Of a stretch of 64,000 nucleotides of DNA, positions 17,211-25,779 are shown piece by piece. Location: contig NZ_AZSJ01000007.1 of NCBI RefSeq assembly GCF_000516555.1, positions 168,510 to 232,509 on the forward strand. The letters are read 5' to 3'. The notes beneath the pieces are model-generated. The model made no database searches and had not been told where the DNA came from. It saw nothing but the letters and a program-made list of their open reading frames with translations. The translations under genes and the position numbers were made by a program. This DNA is from Afipia sp. P52-10 (lineage in GTDB: Bacteria > Pseudomonadota > Alphaproteobacteria > Rhizobiales > Xanthobacteraceae). Positions within the stretch are counted from its first letter, which is position 1. Each line of letters opens with the position of its first letter.

Positions 17211-17579
17211 TCAGCGTTTCGGTTTGCGCGGCGCGCGCTTCGGTGCGGCAGGCCTTGCGGCGTCTTCGCCGAGCATCAGTTCGAGCCGGTCGAGGCTTGC
17301 ATTCCAGAACGCGCTGTAGCGTTCAAGCCATTGGTTGGCTTCCTGCAGCCGGGCGGCTTCGATTTTGCAGGGACGCTTCTGCGCCTCGCGGCTGCGCGAG
17401 ATCAGGCCCGCATGTTCGAGCACCTTGAGGTGTTTCGAGATCGCCGGCTGGCTCATCGCGAACGGTTGGGCGAGTTCGCTCACCGACGCTTCGCCCGAGG
17501 CGAGGCGGGCGATGATGGCGCGCCGCGTCGGGTCGGCGAGGGCGGCGAAGGTCAGGTCGAGGCGCTCGGACGGAGTCAT
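17211..17579 (-). CDS. ArsR family transcriptional regulator, second copy
   Basis: 122 residues with a standard ArsR winged helix (TFAALADPTRRAIIARL, then FAMSQPAISKHLKVLEHAGL) and a basic C-terminal tail (PKRAPRKPKR). No metal-binding Cys motif is seen in the recognition helix region. Unlike the previous ArsR gene it has no SRPBCC partner next to it, so its target lies elsewhere or it only controls itself. A short inverted repeat at 17598-17613, just upstream of the ATG, may be its operator. Confidence 0.87.
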   Translation of the reverse strand: MTPSERLDLTFAALADPTRRAIIARLASGEASVSELAQPFAMSQPAISKHLKVLEHAGLISRSREAQKRPCKIEAARLQEANQWLERYSAFWNASLDRLELMLGEDAARPAAPKRAPRKPKR

Positions 17580-17597
17580 GGAAGCTGAGCCTTTTAT

Positions 17598-17613
17598 ATA
17601 ACCGTAAAGTTAT
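17598..17613. promoter_or_regulatory. Possible operator of the second ArsR gene
   Basis: ATAAC (17598-17602) and GTTAT (17609-17613) form an inverted repeat with a 6-base gap, 19 bases upstream of the ArsR start. The size and position suit autoregulation. The arms are short, so chance is possible. Confidence 0.4.
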
Positions 17614-17859
17614 CTAAGAAGCCGCTCTTTGACTGTCAAGCTGTCGCGATTGGTTCGTGCTGGGGCGGCAAGGTGCCTGTGGACAGAACGGCGGTGTAAA
17701 TCGAGCGGAGCGGATCACATCCCAAACGCCACGCCGTTATATGCTGCTGAAGGTTCGTTGATTCCGCCATGTGCAGGTCGGCTTGCTGCGCCAGATGTCC
17801 CATGTTGGAAGCAAACCACGAGCTCAGCGCGACATCATCGCGCAACAGGAAACGATGGC

Positions 17860-18222
17860 ATGACGACGATCTACGGCATCAAGAACTGCGATACGATGAA
17901 GAAGGCACGTGCCTGGCTCGACAGCCATCGCGTGGCCTACGACTTCCACGACTACAAGACCGCCGGCATCGACAAAAAGCGGCTGGAGAACTGGGTCAAG
18001 CAGCTTGGCTGGGAGGCGCTCTTGAACCGCGCTGGCACCACCTTCCGCAAACTGTCTGATGCGCAGAAGGAAGGGCTCACCGCGACGAAGGCGATCGCGC
18101 TGATGTTGGAACAACCGTCGATGATCAAGCGTCCGGTGCTCGATCTTGGCGGCAAGCTGCTGGTCGGTTTCAAGCCCGAACTTTACAAGGCCGAAGTCGA
18201 CGTCCGAAAAGCCAAGGCGTGA
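17860..18222 (+). CDS. ArsC/Spx-like protein (YffB type)
   Basis: 120 residues. The N-terminal thioredoxin-like motif YGIKNCDTMKKARAWL has a single cysteine (Cys9) with the following Lys/Arg pattern of the ArsC/Spx superfamily. The C-terminal part KRPVLDLGGKLLVGFKPELY is typical of the YffB branch. YffB-like proteins are not proven arsenate reductases, so I avoid the name arsC. AGGA precedes the ATG. The gene stands alone. Confidence 0.85.
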   Translation: MTTIYGIKNCDTMKKARAWLDSHRVAYDFHDYKTAGIDKKRLENWVKQLGWEALLNRAGTTFRKLSDAQKEGLTATKAIALMLEQPSMIKRPVLDLGGKLLVGFKPELYKAEVDVRKAKA

Positions 18223-18567
18223 TGAAGCCCTGCATGCGAGCGATGCATCGGCGCGCGCAACGGCGTTTCGTGCCGTCAGGCGGCAAGAGAAGTGCCTGGT
18301 TGTCGCAGTAGTCCTTTGCGCGGAACGCGGCTTGTCTTGTGCCGATGGAGTGCAATGTCCTAATGTCTTTTCGCGACACGCCTCGTGACCGGCCGACCGG
18401 CTGGAGCTCTCAACGGCGAATGAAAAACAACTGAGCGTGCGCTCCGCAAAAGTGTGAACCGGTTTTGCGATCAGAGCGCGATGCGAAAAACGACGCGGGA
18501 GCCTCGTCCCTACGCTGACCGGATTCACTGAGCGGGACGCGGCTCGACGCCAAAGGCTTGGAGAACT
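18223..18567. other. Intergenic stretch without recognised features
   Basis: 345 bases between the YffB-like gene and the CoA-transferase operon. I see no gene with good coding signs, no tRNA and no strong palindrome. The promoter for the CoA-transferase genes should lie in its right part. Confidence 0.5.
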
Positions 18568-19245
18568 ATGCCTATCAATAAACATGTCGGCTCCGCGCAA
18601 GAAGCGCTGGCGGATGTCCGCGACGGTTCGACCGTGATGATTTCGGGTTTCGGCGGCGCCGGATTTCCGAACGTCTTGATCCGCGAACTGGTCAAGCGCG
18701 CGCCGAAGAACTTGACGCTGGTGGTGAACTCGGCGACCCATCGGTTGTCGTTCACCCATGAGCTGATCGAGGCAGGCCTCGTGCGCAAGGTGATCTGCAG
18801 CGCCGCGCGCGGTCCGGGCAAGGAGCTGTCGCCGTTCGAGAAGCTCTGGAAGGAAGGCAAGATCGAGTTGCAGTGCCTGCCACAAGGCACCTTCGCAGAA
18901 GCGATTCGCGCTGGCGGCGCTGGCATTCCGGCGTTCTTCACGCCGGTCGGCGTCGGCACCGACCTGACGAAAGGCAAGGAGGTGCGCGTATTCGGGGATC
19001 GTGAATACGTGCTGGAGCAGGCGATCACCGCCGACCTCGCTATCATCCGAGCGGACACCGCCGACACTTATGGCAACCTCACCTTCCGTTTCGCGCAGAT
19101 GAACTTCGGCGCGGCGATGGCGACTGCGGCGAAGCTGACGGTCGCGGAGGTGCGTGAATTCCGCAGCGAGCCAACGCCGCACGAGCGCGTGCAGCTCCCG
19201 GGTGTTTATGTGGATCGTGTTTTCGTTGCGCCGGAGGCCAAGTAA
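18568..19245 (+). CDS. CoA-transferase family I, alpha subunit
   Basis: 225 residues, usual for subunit A of 3-oxoacid or 3-oxoadipate CoA-transferases. The CoA-binding glycine-rich loop is near the start (MISGFGGAGFPN), and the GTFAEAIRAGGAGIPAFFTP block is diagnostic. It transfers CoA between acyl-CoA and a free acid together with subunit B, which follows directly (stop TAA, then ATG). Neighbouring SDR and Liv-type importer genes suggest a catabolic cluster for an organic or aromatic acid. The acid cannot be named from sequence. Confidence 0.9.
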   Translation: MPINKHVGSAQEALADVRDGSTVMISGFGGAGFPNVLIRELVKRAPKNLTLVVNSATHRLSFTHELIEAGLVRKVICSAARGPGKELSPFEKLWKEGKIELQCLPQGTFAEAIRAGGAGIPAFFTPVGVGTDLTKGKEVRVFGDREYVLEQAITADLAIIRADTADTYGNLTFRFAQMNFGAAMATAAKLTVAEVREFRSEPTPHERVQLPGVYVDRVFVAPEAK

Positions 19246-19935
19246 ATGAAGCCGCTCAATCGTAGCCAGATGGCATGGCGCGCTGCGCAGGACATCACCG
19301 ACGGATCGCTCGTCAATCTCGGTCTCGGCCTGCCGGTCTCGGTCGCCGATTACGTTCCGGCCGGACTCGACGTGTTCTTCCAGTCAGAGAACGGCGTCAT
19401 CGGCGTCGGCCCGCTTGCTTCGCCGGAGGCTGCCGACAGTGACCTCGTCGATGCGGGCAGCCGGCAGATCACGTTGCGGCGGGGTGCTGCGATCGTCGAT
19501 TCGCCGTGGTCGTTCTCGATGATCCGCGGCGGCCATATCGACGTGACGGTGCTCGGCGCGTTCGAGGTAGCGGCGAATGGCGACCTCGCTAACTGGGACA
19601 TGAAGATCCCGAACAAAGGACCGCTGGTCGGCGGCGCGATGGATCTTGCCGCAGCCGCGAAGTCTGTGTGGGTCATCATGGAGCACAACACGCGCTCCGG
19701 CGGTGCCCGCATCGTCAAGAAGTGTACGCTGCCGCTGACGGCCCAGCGCTGCGTCAAGCGCATCTATACCGATCTGGCGGTAATGGAGATCAATGCGTCC
19801 GGCGTGCTGGTGCGCGAGATTGCCGAAGGGCTGTCCCGCGACGAGCTGCAGGCGCGCACCGACGCTCCGCTGACCTTCGCCGCGGACTGCAAGGTGCTAA
19901 GCGCCCCGCCGCTTGCCGAAGTTGCTGCCGCATAA
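19246..19935 (+). CDS. CoA-transferase family I, beta subunit
   Basis: 229 residues. The catalytic glutamate is in FFQSENGVIGVGP (Glu46), which forms the glutamyl-CoA thioester in this family. The block NKGPLVGGAMDLAAAAKSVW and HNTRSGGARIVKKC are also typical of subunit B. It begins immediately after subunit A, so the two are coupled. The SDR gene follows 24 bases later with GGAGGAA before its start. Confidence 0.9.
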   Translation: MKPLNRSQMAWRAAQDITDGSLVNLGLGLPVSVADYVPAGLDVFFQSENGVIGVGPLASPEAADSDLVDAGSRQITLRRGAAIVDSPWSFSMIRGGHIDVTVLGAFEVAANGDLANWDMKIPNKGPLVGGAMDLAAAAKSVWVIMEHNTRSGGARIVKKCTLPLTAQRCVKRIYTDLAVMEINASGVLVREIAEGLSRDELQARTDAPLTFAADCKVLSAPPLAEVAAA

Positions 19936-19959
19936 CCCCGTCAATCCTGGAGGAACGTC

Positions 19960-20760
19960 ATGGAAATTTCTCTCGCAGGCCGTACGGCCATCGTCACCGG
20001 CGGCAGCAAGGGACTTGGCTATGCGATCGCGACGCGGTTCGTGAACTCGGGCGCAGATGTGATGATCTGCGCCCGCGGCCGCGAGGCGCTCGACGCGGCG
20101 GTGGCATCGATCGCCGCAGGTGCCGCGTCCACTAAGGGCGGCAATGCGCGCGGCAAGATCGCAGGTGTCGCTGGCGACGTGTCGAAGGCTGACGAGGTGA
20201 AGCGCATCTATGACGAGGCGATGAAGACCTTCGGCAAGGTCGACATCCTGGTCAACAATGCGGGCGTCTCGCGCGCCGGGGCGTTCGAGACGCTCACCGA
20301 CGAGCGCATGCAGGAGGATCTCGACCAGAAACTGTTTGCAGCGATCCGCATGACACGGCTGGTCTGGCCGCAGATGAAGGAGCGGCGATGGGGCCGCGTC
20401 ATCAACGTGCTCAATATCGGCGCCAAGGCACCGCGGGCGGCCAGCGCGCCGACCTCGGTGACGCGGGCCGCCGGCATGGCGCTGACGAAGGTGCTGGCAG
20501 GCGAGGGCGCGCCGCATAACGTGCTGGTCAATGCCTTGTTGGTGGGTATCATCGAGGCGGATCAGCATGTGCAGTCGGCCAAGCGCGCCAACATCCCGAT
20601 CGACGAGTACATGGCGCAGCGCGCGAAGACGATCCCGCTCGGCCGGCCCGGCAAGGCGGAGGAATTCGCCAACATCGCCTGCTTCCTGGCATCCGAGCAG
20701 GGCGGGTTCATCGCCGGCACTGCCACCAACGTCGATGGTGGCATGTCGTCGGTCGTCTGA
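19960..20760 (+). CDS. SDR-fold protein lacking catalytic Ser-Tyr-Lys
   Basis: 266 residues, a full classical SDR length. Cofactor motifs are intact: TGGSKGLG at 13-20 and NNAG at 99-102, with a C-terminal GTATNVDGG. The catalytic triad is not: the Ser position is Asn152, and the YxxxK positions are Thr165 and Arg169 (PTSVTRAAG). It may therefore bind NAD(P) without normal dehydrogenase chemistry, or use other residues. The start has GGAGG upstream. It sits in the CoA-transferase/Liv cluster, so it probably acts on the same substrate or senses it. Confidence 0.88.
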   Translation: MEISLAGRTAIVTGGSKGLGYAIATRFVNSGADVMICARGREALDAAVASIAAGAASTKGGNARGKIAGVAGDVSKADEVKRIYDEAMKTFGKVDILVNNAGVSRAGAFETLTDERMQEDLDQKLFAAIRMTRLVWPQMKERRWGRVINVLNIGAKAPRAASAPTSVTRAAGMALTKVLAGEGAPHNVLVNALLVGIIEADQHVQSAKRANIPIDEYMAQRAKTIPLGRPGKAEEFANIACFLASEQGGFIAGTATNVDGGMSSVV

Positions 20761-20801
20761 ACCGGCGACACGACGCTGCTACGTGCCAGATAATGATAGC
20801 G

Positions 20802-20834
20802 AAGGCCCGATCCGGTGATGCCGGCTCGGGCCTT
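20802..20834 (+). terminator. Rho-independent terminator of the CoA-transferase/SDR operon
   Basis: AAGGCCCGA (20802-20810) pairs with TCGGGCCTT (20826-20834) around an inner CCGG/CCGG stem. The right arm ends in a short T-run (CTTTC). It lies 42 bases after the SDR stop and just before the convergent PAS gene. Confidence 0.7.
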
Positions 20835-20874
20835 TCGCGTGTCCAGCTTGCGTTGGTTGCCTGCGTCGTTTTGA

Positions 20875-21477
20875 TCACATGTCGATCACGTTGTCGTCGC
20901 CGCCGCGTCGCGGCGGCATCCGATGCACGAGATCGCGGTCGATTACCGCGCGCAGGGTGTATTGCGGATCGTGATCGGCCGGTCGCATCAGGTCCTTGTT
21001 GACGAAGCGGCCTTCCGACGAGATCGATTTCAGCGATGCGATCATGTTGATGACCCTGCCTGCTTCGCCGAACGGCAGGAGCAGACGCTCATAGTCGACG
21101 CGGCGGCCTTCGATGTCGTCGACATTGAAGATCGTATAGATCGGCAGACGGGTCGCGATGCAGGTTTGATAGATCGGCTCCAGATAGAACCACACGGCAG
21201 GGTCGATCGTCTCCTGGAGCACGCGGTCGATTCCTGAGACGCCGTAGGAGTCGATCAGTCGGTCGCCTTCATGGGTGATGCGATAATGCGGCACGCCGTC
21301 GACCGTCTCGACATCATAGAACACCAGCTCGGGCATCTCATCTTCGATCCGGGCGGGCAGGAATGCATTGCGAACCGGAAGCTGCTGCGTCCGCATATAG
21401 AGACGAATCCACTCGTTCAGAAAATCACGCTGACGAATCGATCGCACGATAGATGGCGTGGCACTTTCAAAATGCAT
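20875..21477 (-). CDS. PAS-domain protein (PAS_5-like)
   Basis: 200 residues from ATG 21477. The core FLNEWIRLYMRTQQLPVRNAF, MPELVFYDVETVDG and YRITHEGDRLIDSYG matches PAS_5, a domain nearly restricted to alphaproteobacteria. No output domain is attached, so it may act as a partner to a separate regulator. Codon bias fades upstream of 21477, so longer starts are unlikely. It faces the CoA-transferase operon and lies between it and the Liv genes. Confidence 0.75.
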   Translation of the reverse strand: MHFESATPSIVRSIRQRDFLNEWIRLYMRTQQLPVRNAFLPARIEDEMPELVFYDVETVDGVPHYRITHEGDRLIDSYGVSGIDRVLQETIDPAVWFYLEPIYQTCIATRLPIYTIFNVDDIEGRRVDYERLLLPFGEAGRVINMIASLKSISSEGRFVNKDLMRPADHDPQYTLRAVIDRDLVHRMPPRRGGDDNVIDM

Positions 21478-22040
21478 GATGACAAAACCATTTGAGCGAC
21501 GCGAAGGCCGCTTTGAAATGACTGAAAGATGAGAGCAGCTGTGCTTAGTCGATTCAGTTGACGATGGACAGAAGTCAGGCCGAGAAAATTGATCGAGTGC
21601 GGCGAGGCCATTCGCCGCGACAAACGCGCGGAACCGTGCCCGTGCGTACTCTGCGGCGGCGACGGCTGGCGCATGCGACCGGCATTCGCAGTCAATTCGG
21701 CGGGATGCACGCAGGGCTGCCGGAAGCCTGATCCCCGTCGCTTGAGGCCGTCGCCACAAGGACAGGCATTCGCCCGATTTCATGCACCAAACGATTGTTT
21801 TTGCGTGATGAAACGCTCAGGGCGGAACCGTCTACCACTAATGGAGGACGACAAAGGGTGAATCTTGCCCAGCAATACGGCTTGCAGTGCGGTTGATATT
21901 CAACGCATATTTCGCCAGCCGCGTTCGACCGAGAGCCAAAGCTCCACCCCCGCGCAAGACGGGATGCGGTGAAGGGATGTGCGTTTAAGGAACCTCTTCC
22001 GGCTCGACGCTGGGCCGCGAGGTTGCAAGGGGAATGCTGA

Positions 22041-22796
22041 TTGAGCGGCGAGTTTATTCTCGAAACCCGCGGGCTGACGAAGGAATTCGCCGGCTTCGTG
22101 GCGGTTCACGATGTCAATCTTCGCGTGCGCAGGGGCCATATCCATGCGCTGATCGGCCCAAACGGCGCAGGCAAGACGACATGCTTCAATCTGCTGTCGA
22201 AGTTTCTGCAGCCGTCGCGCGGCGAAATCCTCTATAACGGCGAAGATATCACCACGCTGAAGCCGGCCGATATCGCGCGGCTCGGCCTGGTGCGGTCGTT
22301 TCAGATATCAGCGGTGTTTCCGCACCTCACGGCGTTGGAAAACGTTCGCGTCGCCCTTCAGCGGCAGCACGGCAATTCCTTCGATTTCTGGCGCTCGAAA
22401 GCGGTGCTCGACCGTTTCAACGCGCGTGCGCACGCGCTGTTGAACGATGTCGGTCTCGATGCCTTCGCCAACGTTGTGGCGGTCGAGATGCCGTATGGCC
22501 GCAAGCGCGCGCTTGAGATTGCGACCACCCTCGCGCTCGATCCGGAGATGATGCTGCTGGACGAGCCGATGGCCGGCATGGGCCACGAAGACATCGATAA
22601 GATCGCGGCGCTGATCCAGCGCATCGCCAAGAACCACACGATCTTGATGGTCGAGCACAATCTCAGCGTGGTCTCCAGCCTCTCGAACGTCATCACCGTA
22701 TTGACCCGCGGCCGCGTCCTGGCTGAGGGCAACTACGCTGATCTGGCCAAGGACGAGCGCGTGAAGGAAGCCTATCTCGGAGCAGGTCATGGTTAG
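22041..22796 (+). CDS. Branched-chain amino acid type ABC transporter ATPase (LivG-like)
   Basis: 251 residues. Walker A GPNGAGKTT, an unusual signature region (VEMPYGRKRALEIATTLA), Walker B MMLLDEPMAG and the switch His in VEHNLS are all present. LivG-type ATPases power HAAT importers. The start is TTG 22041 with AAGGGGA 8 bases upstream; no in-frame ATG fits. It overlaps livF by 8 bases. In this cluster the transporter likely imports an organic acid handled by the nearby CoA-transferase rather than an amino acid; that is inference. Confidence 0.92.
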   Translation: MSGEFILETRGLTKEFAGFVAVHDVNLRVRRGHIHALIGPNGAGKTTCFNLLSKFLQPSRGEILYNGEDITTLKPADIARLGLVRSFQISAVFPHLTALENVRVALQRQHGNSFDFWRSKAVLDRFNARAHALLNDVGLDAFANVVAVEMPYGRKRALEIATTLALDPEMMLLDEPMAGMGHEDIDKIAALIQRIAKNHTILMVEHNLSVVSSLSNVITVLTRGRVLAEGNYADLAKDERVKEAYLGAGHG

Positions 22797-23556
22797 TCAG
22801 TCGGCTGCCCGCACTCTTGCACCGAACAGTCCGCCGCCGCAGGCCGCGCCGTCGGCGCATGCGGTGCTACGGGTGGAAAACCTCGAAGCCTGGTACGGTG
22901 AATCGCACATCCTGCACGGTGTCACCTTCGACGTGAGACCCGGCGAAGTGGTGACGCTGCTTGGTCGCAATGGCGCTGGCAAGACCACGACGCTGAAGGC
23001 GATCATGGGCATCCTTGCGAAGCGGCGCGGCTCGGTCGTGTTCGAGGGCAAGGAGATCATCCGCACCGCCTCCGACAAGATCGCCCGCCGCGGCATCGCG
23101 TTCTGTCCGGAGGAGCGCGGCATCTTTGCCTCCCTCGACGTGCGCGAGAATTTGATGCTGCCGCCGCAGGTGCGTCCGGGCGGACTGTCTTTGGAACAGA
23201 TCTTCGAGTTATTTCCGAACATCAAGGAGCGGCTATCGAGCCAGGGCACCAAGCTGTCCGGCGGCGAGCAGCAGATGCTGGCGATCGCGCGTATCCTGCG
23301 CACCGGCGCGCGCTTCCTGATGCTCGACGAGCCCACCGAGGGACTCGCGCCGGTGATCATCCAGCAGATCGGCAAGACCATCGCCCGTTTAAAGCAGCAG
23401 GGCTTCACCATTCTACTGGTCGAACAGAACTTTCGTTTCGCCTCCACGCTCGCCGACAGGTTCTACGTCATGGAGCATGGAAAAATTATTGATACCTTCG
23501 CCAACAGCGAACTCCAGGCCAACATGGAGAAGCTGCACAACTATCTCGGCGTCTGA
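22789..23556 (+). CDS. Branched-chain amino acid type ABC transporter ATPase (LivF-like)
   Basis: 255 residues. Walker A GRNGAGKTT, signature LSGGEQQML, Walker B FLMLDEPTEG and VEQNFRFA are intact. An N-terminal Pro/Ala-rich extension of about 25 residues precedes the fold, longer than in most LivF proteins. It pairs with LivG to drive the importer, and its start overlaps the livG end. The binding-protein gene follows 36 bases later. Confidence 0.93.
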   Translation: MVSQSAARTLAPNSPPPQAAPSAHAVLRVENLEAWYGESHILHGVTFDVRPGEVVTLLGRNGAGKTTTLKAIMGILAKRRGSVVFEGKEIIRTASDKIARRGIAFCPEERGIFASLDVRENLMLPPQVRPGGLSLEQIFELFPNIKERLSSQGTKLSGGEQQMLAIARILRTGARFLMLDEPTEGLAPVIIQQIGKTIARLKQQGFTILLVEQNFRFASTLADRFYVMEHGKIIDTFANSELQANMEKLHNYLGV

Positions 23557-23592
23557 ACCACGATAACAAACAGGAAGCACCAAGGAGCACAC

Positions 23593-24810
23593 ATGAGGAA
23601 GTCTCTCTCCATGCTTGTGGTCACCAGCGCGCTGGTGTTCGCAGGCAGCGCGTTTGCGCAGACCCTGGACAAGAACGTGAAGATCGGCAGCCTGGGCGAC
23701 CAGGCGGGTATCTATGCCGATATCGGCGGTGCCGGATCGATCGTTGCTGCGCAGATGGCGATCGATGATTCCGGCCTGAACAAGAAGGGTTGGAATATCA
23801 CTGTCATCTCCGCCGACCATCAGAACAAGCCCGACGTCGGCGCCAACATTGCCAGGCAATGGATCGACGTCGAAAAGGTCGATGCGTTCGTCGATCTGGC
23901 GAGCTCCGGCGTCGGTCTCGCGGTCGCCGCCGTCGCCAAGGAGAAGAACGTCGTCAACATGAACTCCGGCTCGGCTGCCTCTGACCTGACCGGCGCGCAA
24001 TGTTCGCCGAATACGATCCACTGGGTTTACGACACCTACATGCTCGCCAACGGCACCGGCAAGGCGCTGGTGAAGGCAGGCGGGGACAGCTGGTTCTTCC
24101 TGACCGCCGACTACGCATTCGGCCATGCGCTCGAGCGCGACACCGGCGACGTGGTCAAGGCGGCTGGCGGCAAGGTGCTCGGCGCAGTGCGCCACCCGCT
24201 GAACACCTCGGATTTCTCCTCGTTCCTGCTGCAGGCACAATCCTCGAAGGCGAAAATCATCGGCTTGGCCAACGCCGGCGGCGACACCACCAACGCCATC
24301 AAGCAGGCGGCGGAGTTCGGCATCGTCTCCGGTGGCCAGAAGCTCGCGGCGCTGCTGATGTTCATCACCGACGTCCATGCGCTCGGCCTGAATGTGGCGC
24401 AGGGGCTGAACTTCACCGAAACGTTCTACTGGGACATGAACGACGATACCCGCGCCTTCACCAAGCGCTTCAACGAGCGCCACAAGAAGTCGCCGCCGAC
24501 CATGGTCCATGCCGGTGTCTATTCGTCCGTGCTGCATTATCTGAAGGCGCTGGAGGCGCTTGGCGGCAACCCGCATGACGGCGCCAAGGTGGTTGCTAAG
24601 ATGAAGGAGATGCCGACCGACGACCCGCTGTTCGGCAAGGGCTCCATCCGCGTCGACGGCCGCAAAATCCATCCCGCTTACCTGTTCGAGGTGAAGAAGC
24701 CGTCGGAATCCAAGTACCCGTGGGATTACTACAAGCTGGTTGCGACCATCCCGGCGGATGAGGCGTTCATCCCGCTCGACAAGAGCGTCTGCCCGCTGGT
24801 CAAGAAGTGA
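23593..24810 (+). CDS. Liv-type ABC transporter substrate-binding protein
   Basis: 405 residues with a Sec signal peptide (LVVTSALVFAGSAFA, cleavage about residue 22) and a periplasmic type I binding fold (Peripla_BP_6). Diagnostic parts are VKIGSLGDQAGIYADIGG, the central WFFLTADYAFGHALE, and the C-terminal FEVKKPSESKYPWDYYKLV. Relatives of this branch bind aromatic or short organic acids as often as amino acids; the ligand is not readable. GGAGCAC lies before the ATG. A strong hairpin follows the stop. Confidence 0.92.
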   Translation: MRKSLSMLVVTSALVFAGSAFAQTLDKNVKIGSLGDQAGIYADIGGAGSIVAAQMAIDDSGLNKKGWNITVISADHQNKPDVGANIARQWIDVEKVDAFVDLASSGVGLAVAAVAKEKNVVNMNSGSAASDLTGAQCSPNTIHWVYDTYMLANGTGKALVKAGGDSWFFLTADYAFGHALERDTGDVVKAAGGKVLGAVRHPLNTSDFSSFLLQAQSSKAKIIGLANAGGDTTNAIKQAAEFGIVSGGQKLAALLMFITDVHALGLNVAQGLNFTETFYWDMNDDTRAFTKRFNERHKKSPPTMVHAGVYSSVLHYLKALEALGGNPHDGAKVVAKMKEMPTDDPLFGKGSIRVDGRKIHPAYLFEVKKPSESKYPWDYYKLVATIPADEAFIPLDKSVCPLVKK

Positions 24811-24816
24811 CGCAAG

Positions 24817-24849
24817 GTGCATCCGGCGGCACCGTTCCGCCGGATGCAC
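24817..24849 (+). other. 13-bp perfect hairpin between the binding-protein and permease genes
   Basis: GTGCATCCGGCGG (24817-24829) and CCGCCGGATGCAC (24837-24849) are exact reverse complements with a 7-base loop. No T-run follows. Such hairpins after binding-protein genes commonly stabilise the upstream mRNA and lower read-through, giving more binding protein than permease. Confidence 0.7.
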
Positions 24850-24900
24850 GCTTGATCGGTTCTTGCCTGTTTGGTTTTCGCGCGACGGATCGGCTCTGAT

Positions 24901-25776
24901 ATGGCGATTAACACCCAGGCCCTGATGGCGCAGCTCTTGGTCGGTCTGATCAACGGCTCGTTCTACGCGCTGCTTAGTCTCGGCCTTGCCGTCATCTTCG
25001 GCATGCTCAACATCATCAATTTCGCCCATGGCGCGCTCTATATGCTCGGCGCGTTCTGTGCCTATTTCCTGCTGAACATCTTCGGCATCGGCTACTGGTG
25101 GGCGCTGATCCTCGCGCCGCTTGCGGTCGGCCTGGTCGGCATCGTCATCGAGCGCACGATGCTGCAGTGGCTGAGCGGGCTCGACCACCTTTATGGTCTG
25201 CTGCTGACGTTTGGCCTGGTGCTGATCATCCAGGGCATCTTCCTCGCCTATTTCGGCTCCTCCGGTCTGCCATACGACATCCCCGATCTGTTGAAGGGCG
25301 GTACCAACCTCGGCTTCATGTTCCTGCCGACCTATCGCGCATGGGTCGTCGTGTTCTCGCTCGCCGTATGCCTAGCCACCTGGTTCCTGATCGAGAAGAC
25401 GCGGCTTGGCGCCTATCTCCGCGCCGCGACAGAAAACCCGACGCTGGTGCGCGCGTTCGGCATCAACGTGCCACTGATGATCACGCTGACCTATGGCCTC
25501 GGCGTCGCGCTGGCCGGGCTCGCCGGCGTGCTGTCGGCGCCGATCAACCAGGTGCGGCCGCTGATGGGCGCGGACCTCATCATCGTCGTGTTCGCCGTGG
25601 TCGTGATCGGCGGCATGGGCTCGATCATGGGCTCGATCGTGACCGGCTTTATGCTCGGCATTCTCGAAGGGCTCACCAAGTATTTCTATCCGGAGGCTTC
25701 CAACACCGTGGTCTTCATCTTCATGGTGCTGGTGTTGCTGATCAAGCCGACGGGACTCACGGGCAGGGCGGCCTGA
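24901..25776 (+). CDS. Liv-type ABC transporter permease (LivH-like)
   Basis: 291 residues with about eight membrane segments. GLINGSFYALLSLGLAVIFG and NIINFAHGALYMLG at the N-terminus and VFAVVVIGGMGSIMGSI near residue 230 are hallmarks of LivH. It forms the membrane channel with LivM. The ATG at 24901 is chosen over upstream frames because it begins the conserved N-terminal amphipathic part. LivM follows after 3 bases. Confidence 0.92.
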   Translation: MAINTQALMAQLLVGLINGSFYALLSLGLAVIFGMLNIINFAHGALYMLGAFCAYFLLNIFGIGYWWALILAPLAVGLVGIVIERTMLQWLSGLDHLYGLLLTFGLVLIIQGIFLAYFGSSGLPYDIPDLLKGGTNLGFMFLPTYRAWVVVFSLAVCLATWFLIEKTRLGAYLRAATENPTLVRAFGINVPLMITLTYGLGVALAGLAGVLSAPINQVRPLMGADLIIVVFAVVVIGGMGSIMGSIVTGFMLGILEGLTKYFYPEASNTVVFIFMVLVLLIKPTGLTGRAA

Positions 25777-25779
25777 CAG

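Noticed and set aside
23413..25188. Long minus-strand open frame of 591 codons opposite the Liv genes
   Set aside because: It is antisense to the binding-protein and permease genes, has no family motif, and arises from the high GC at third positions.
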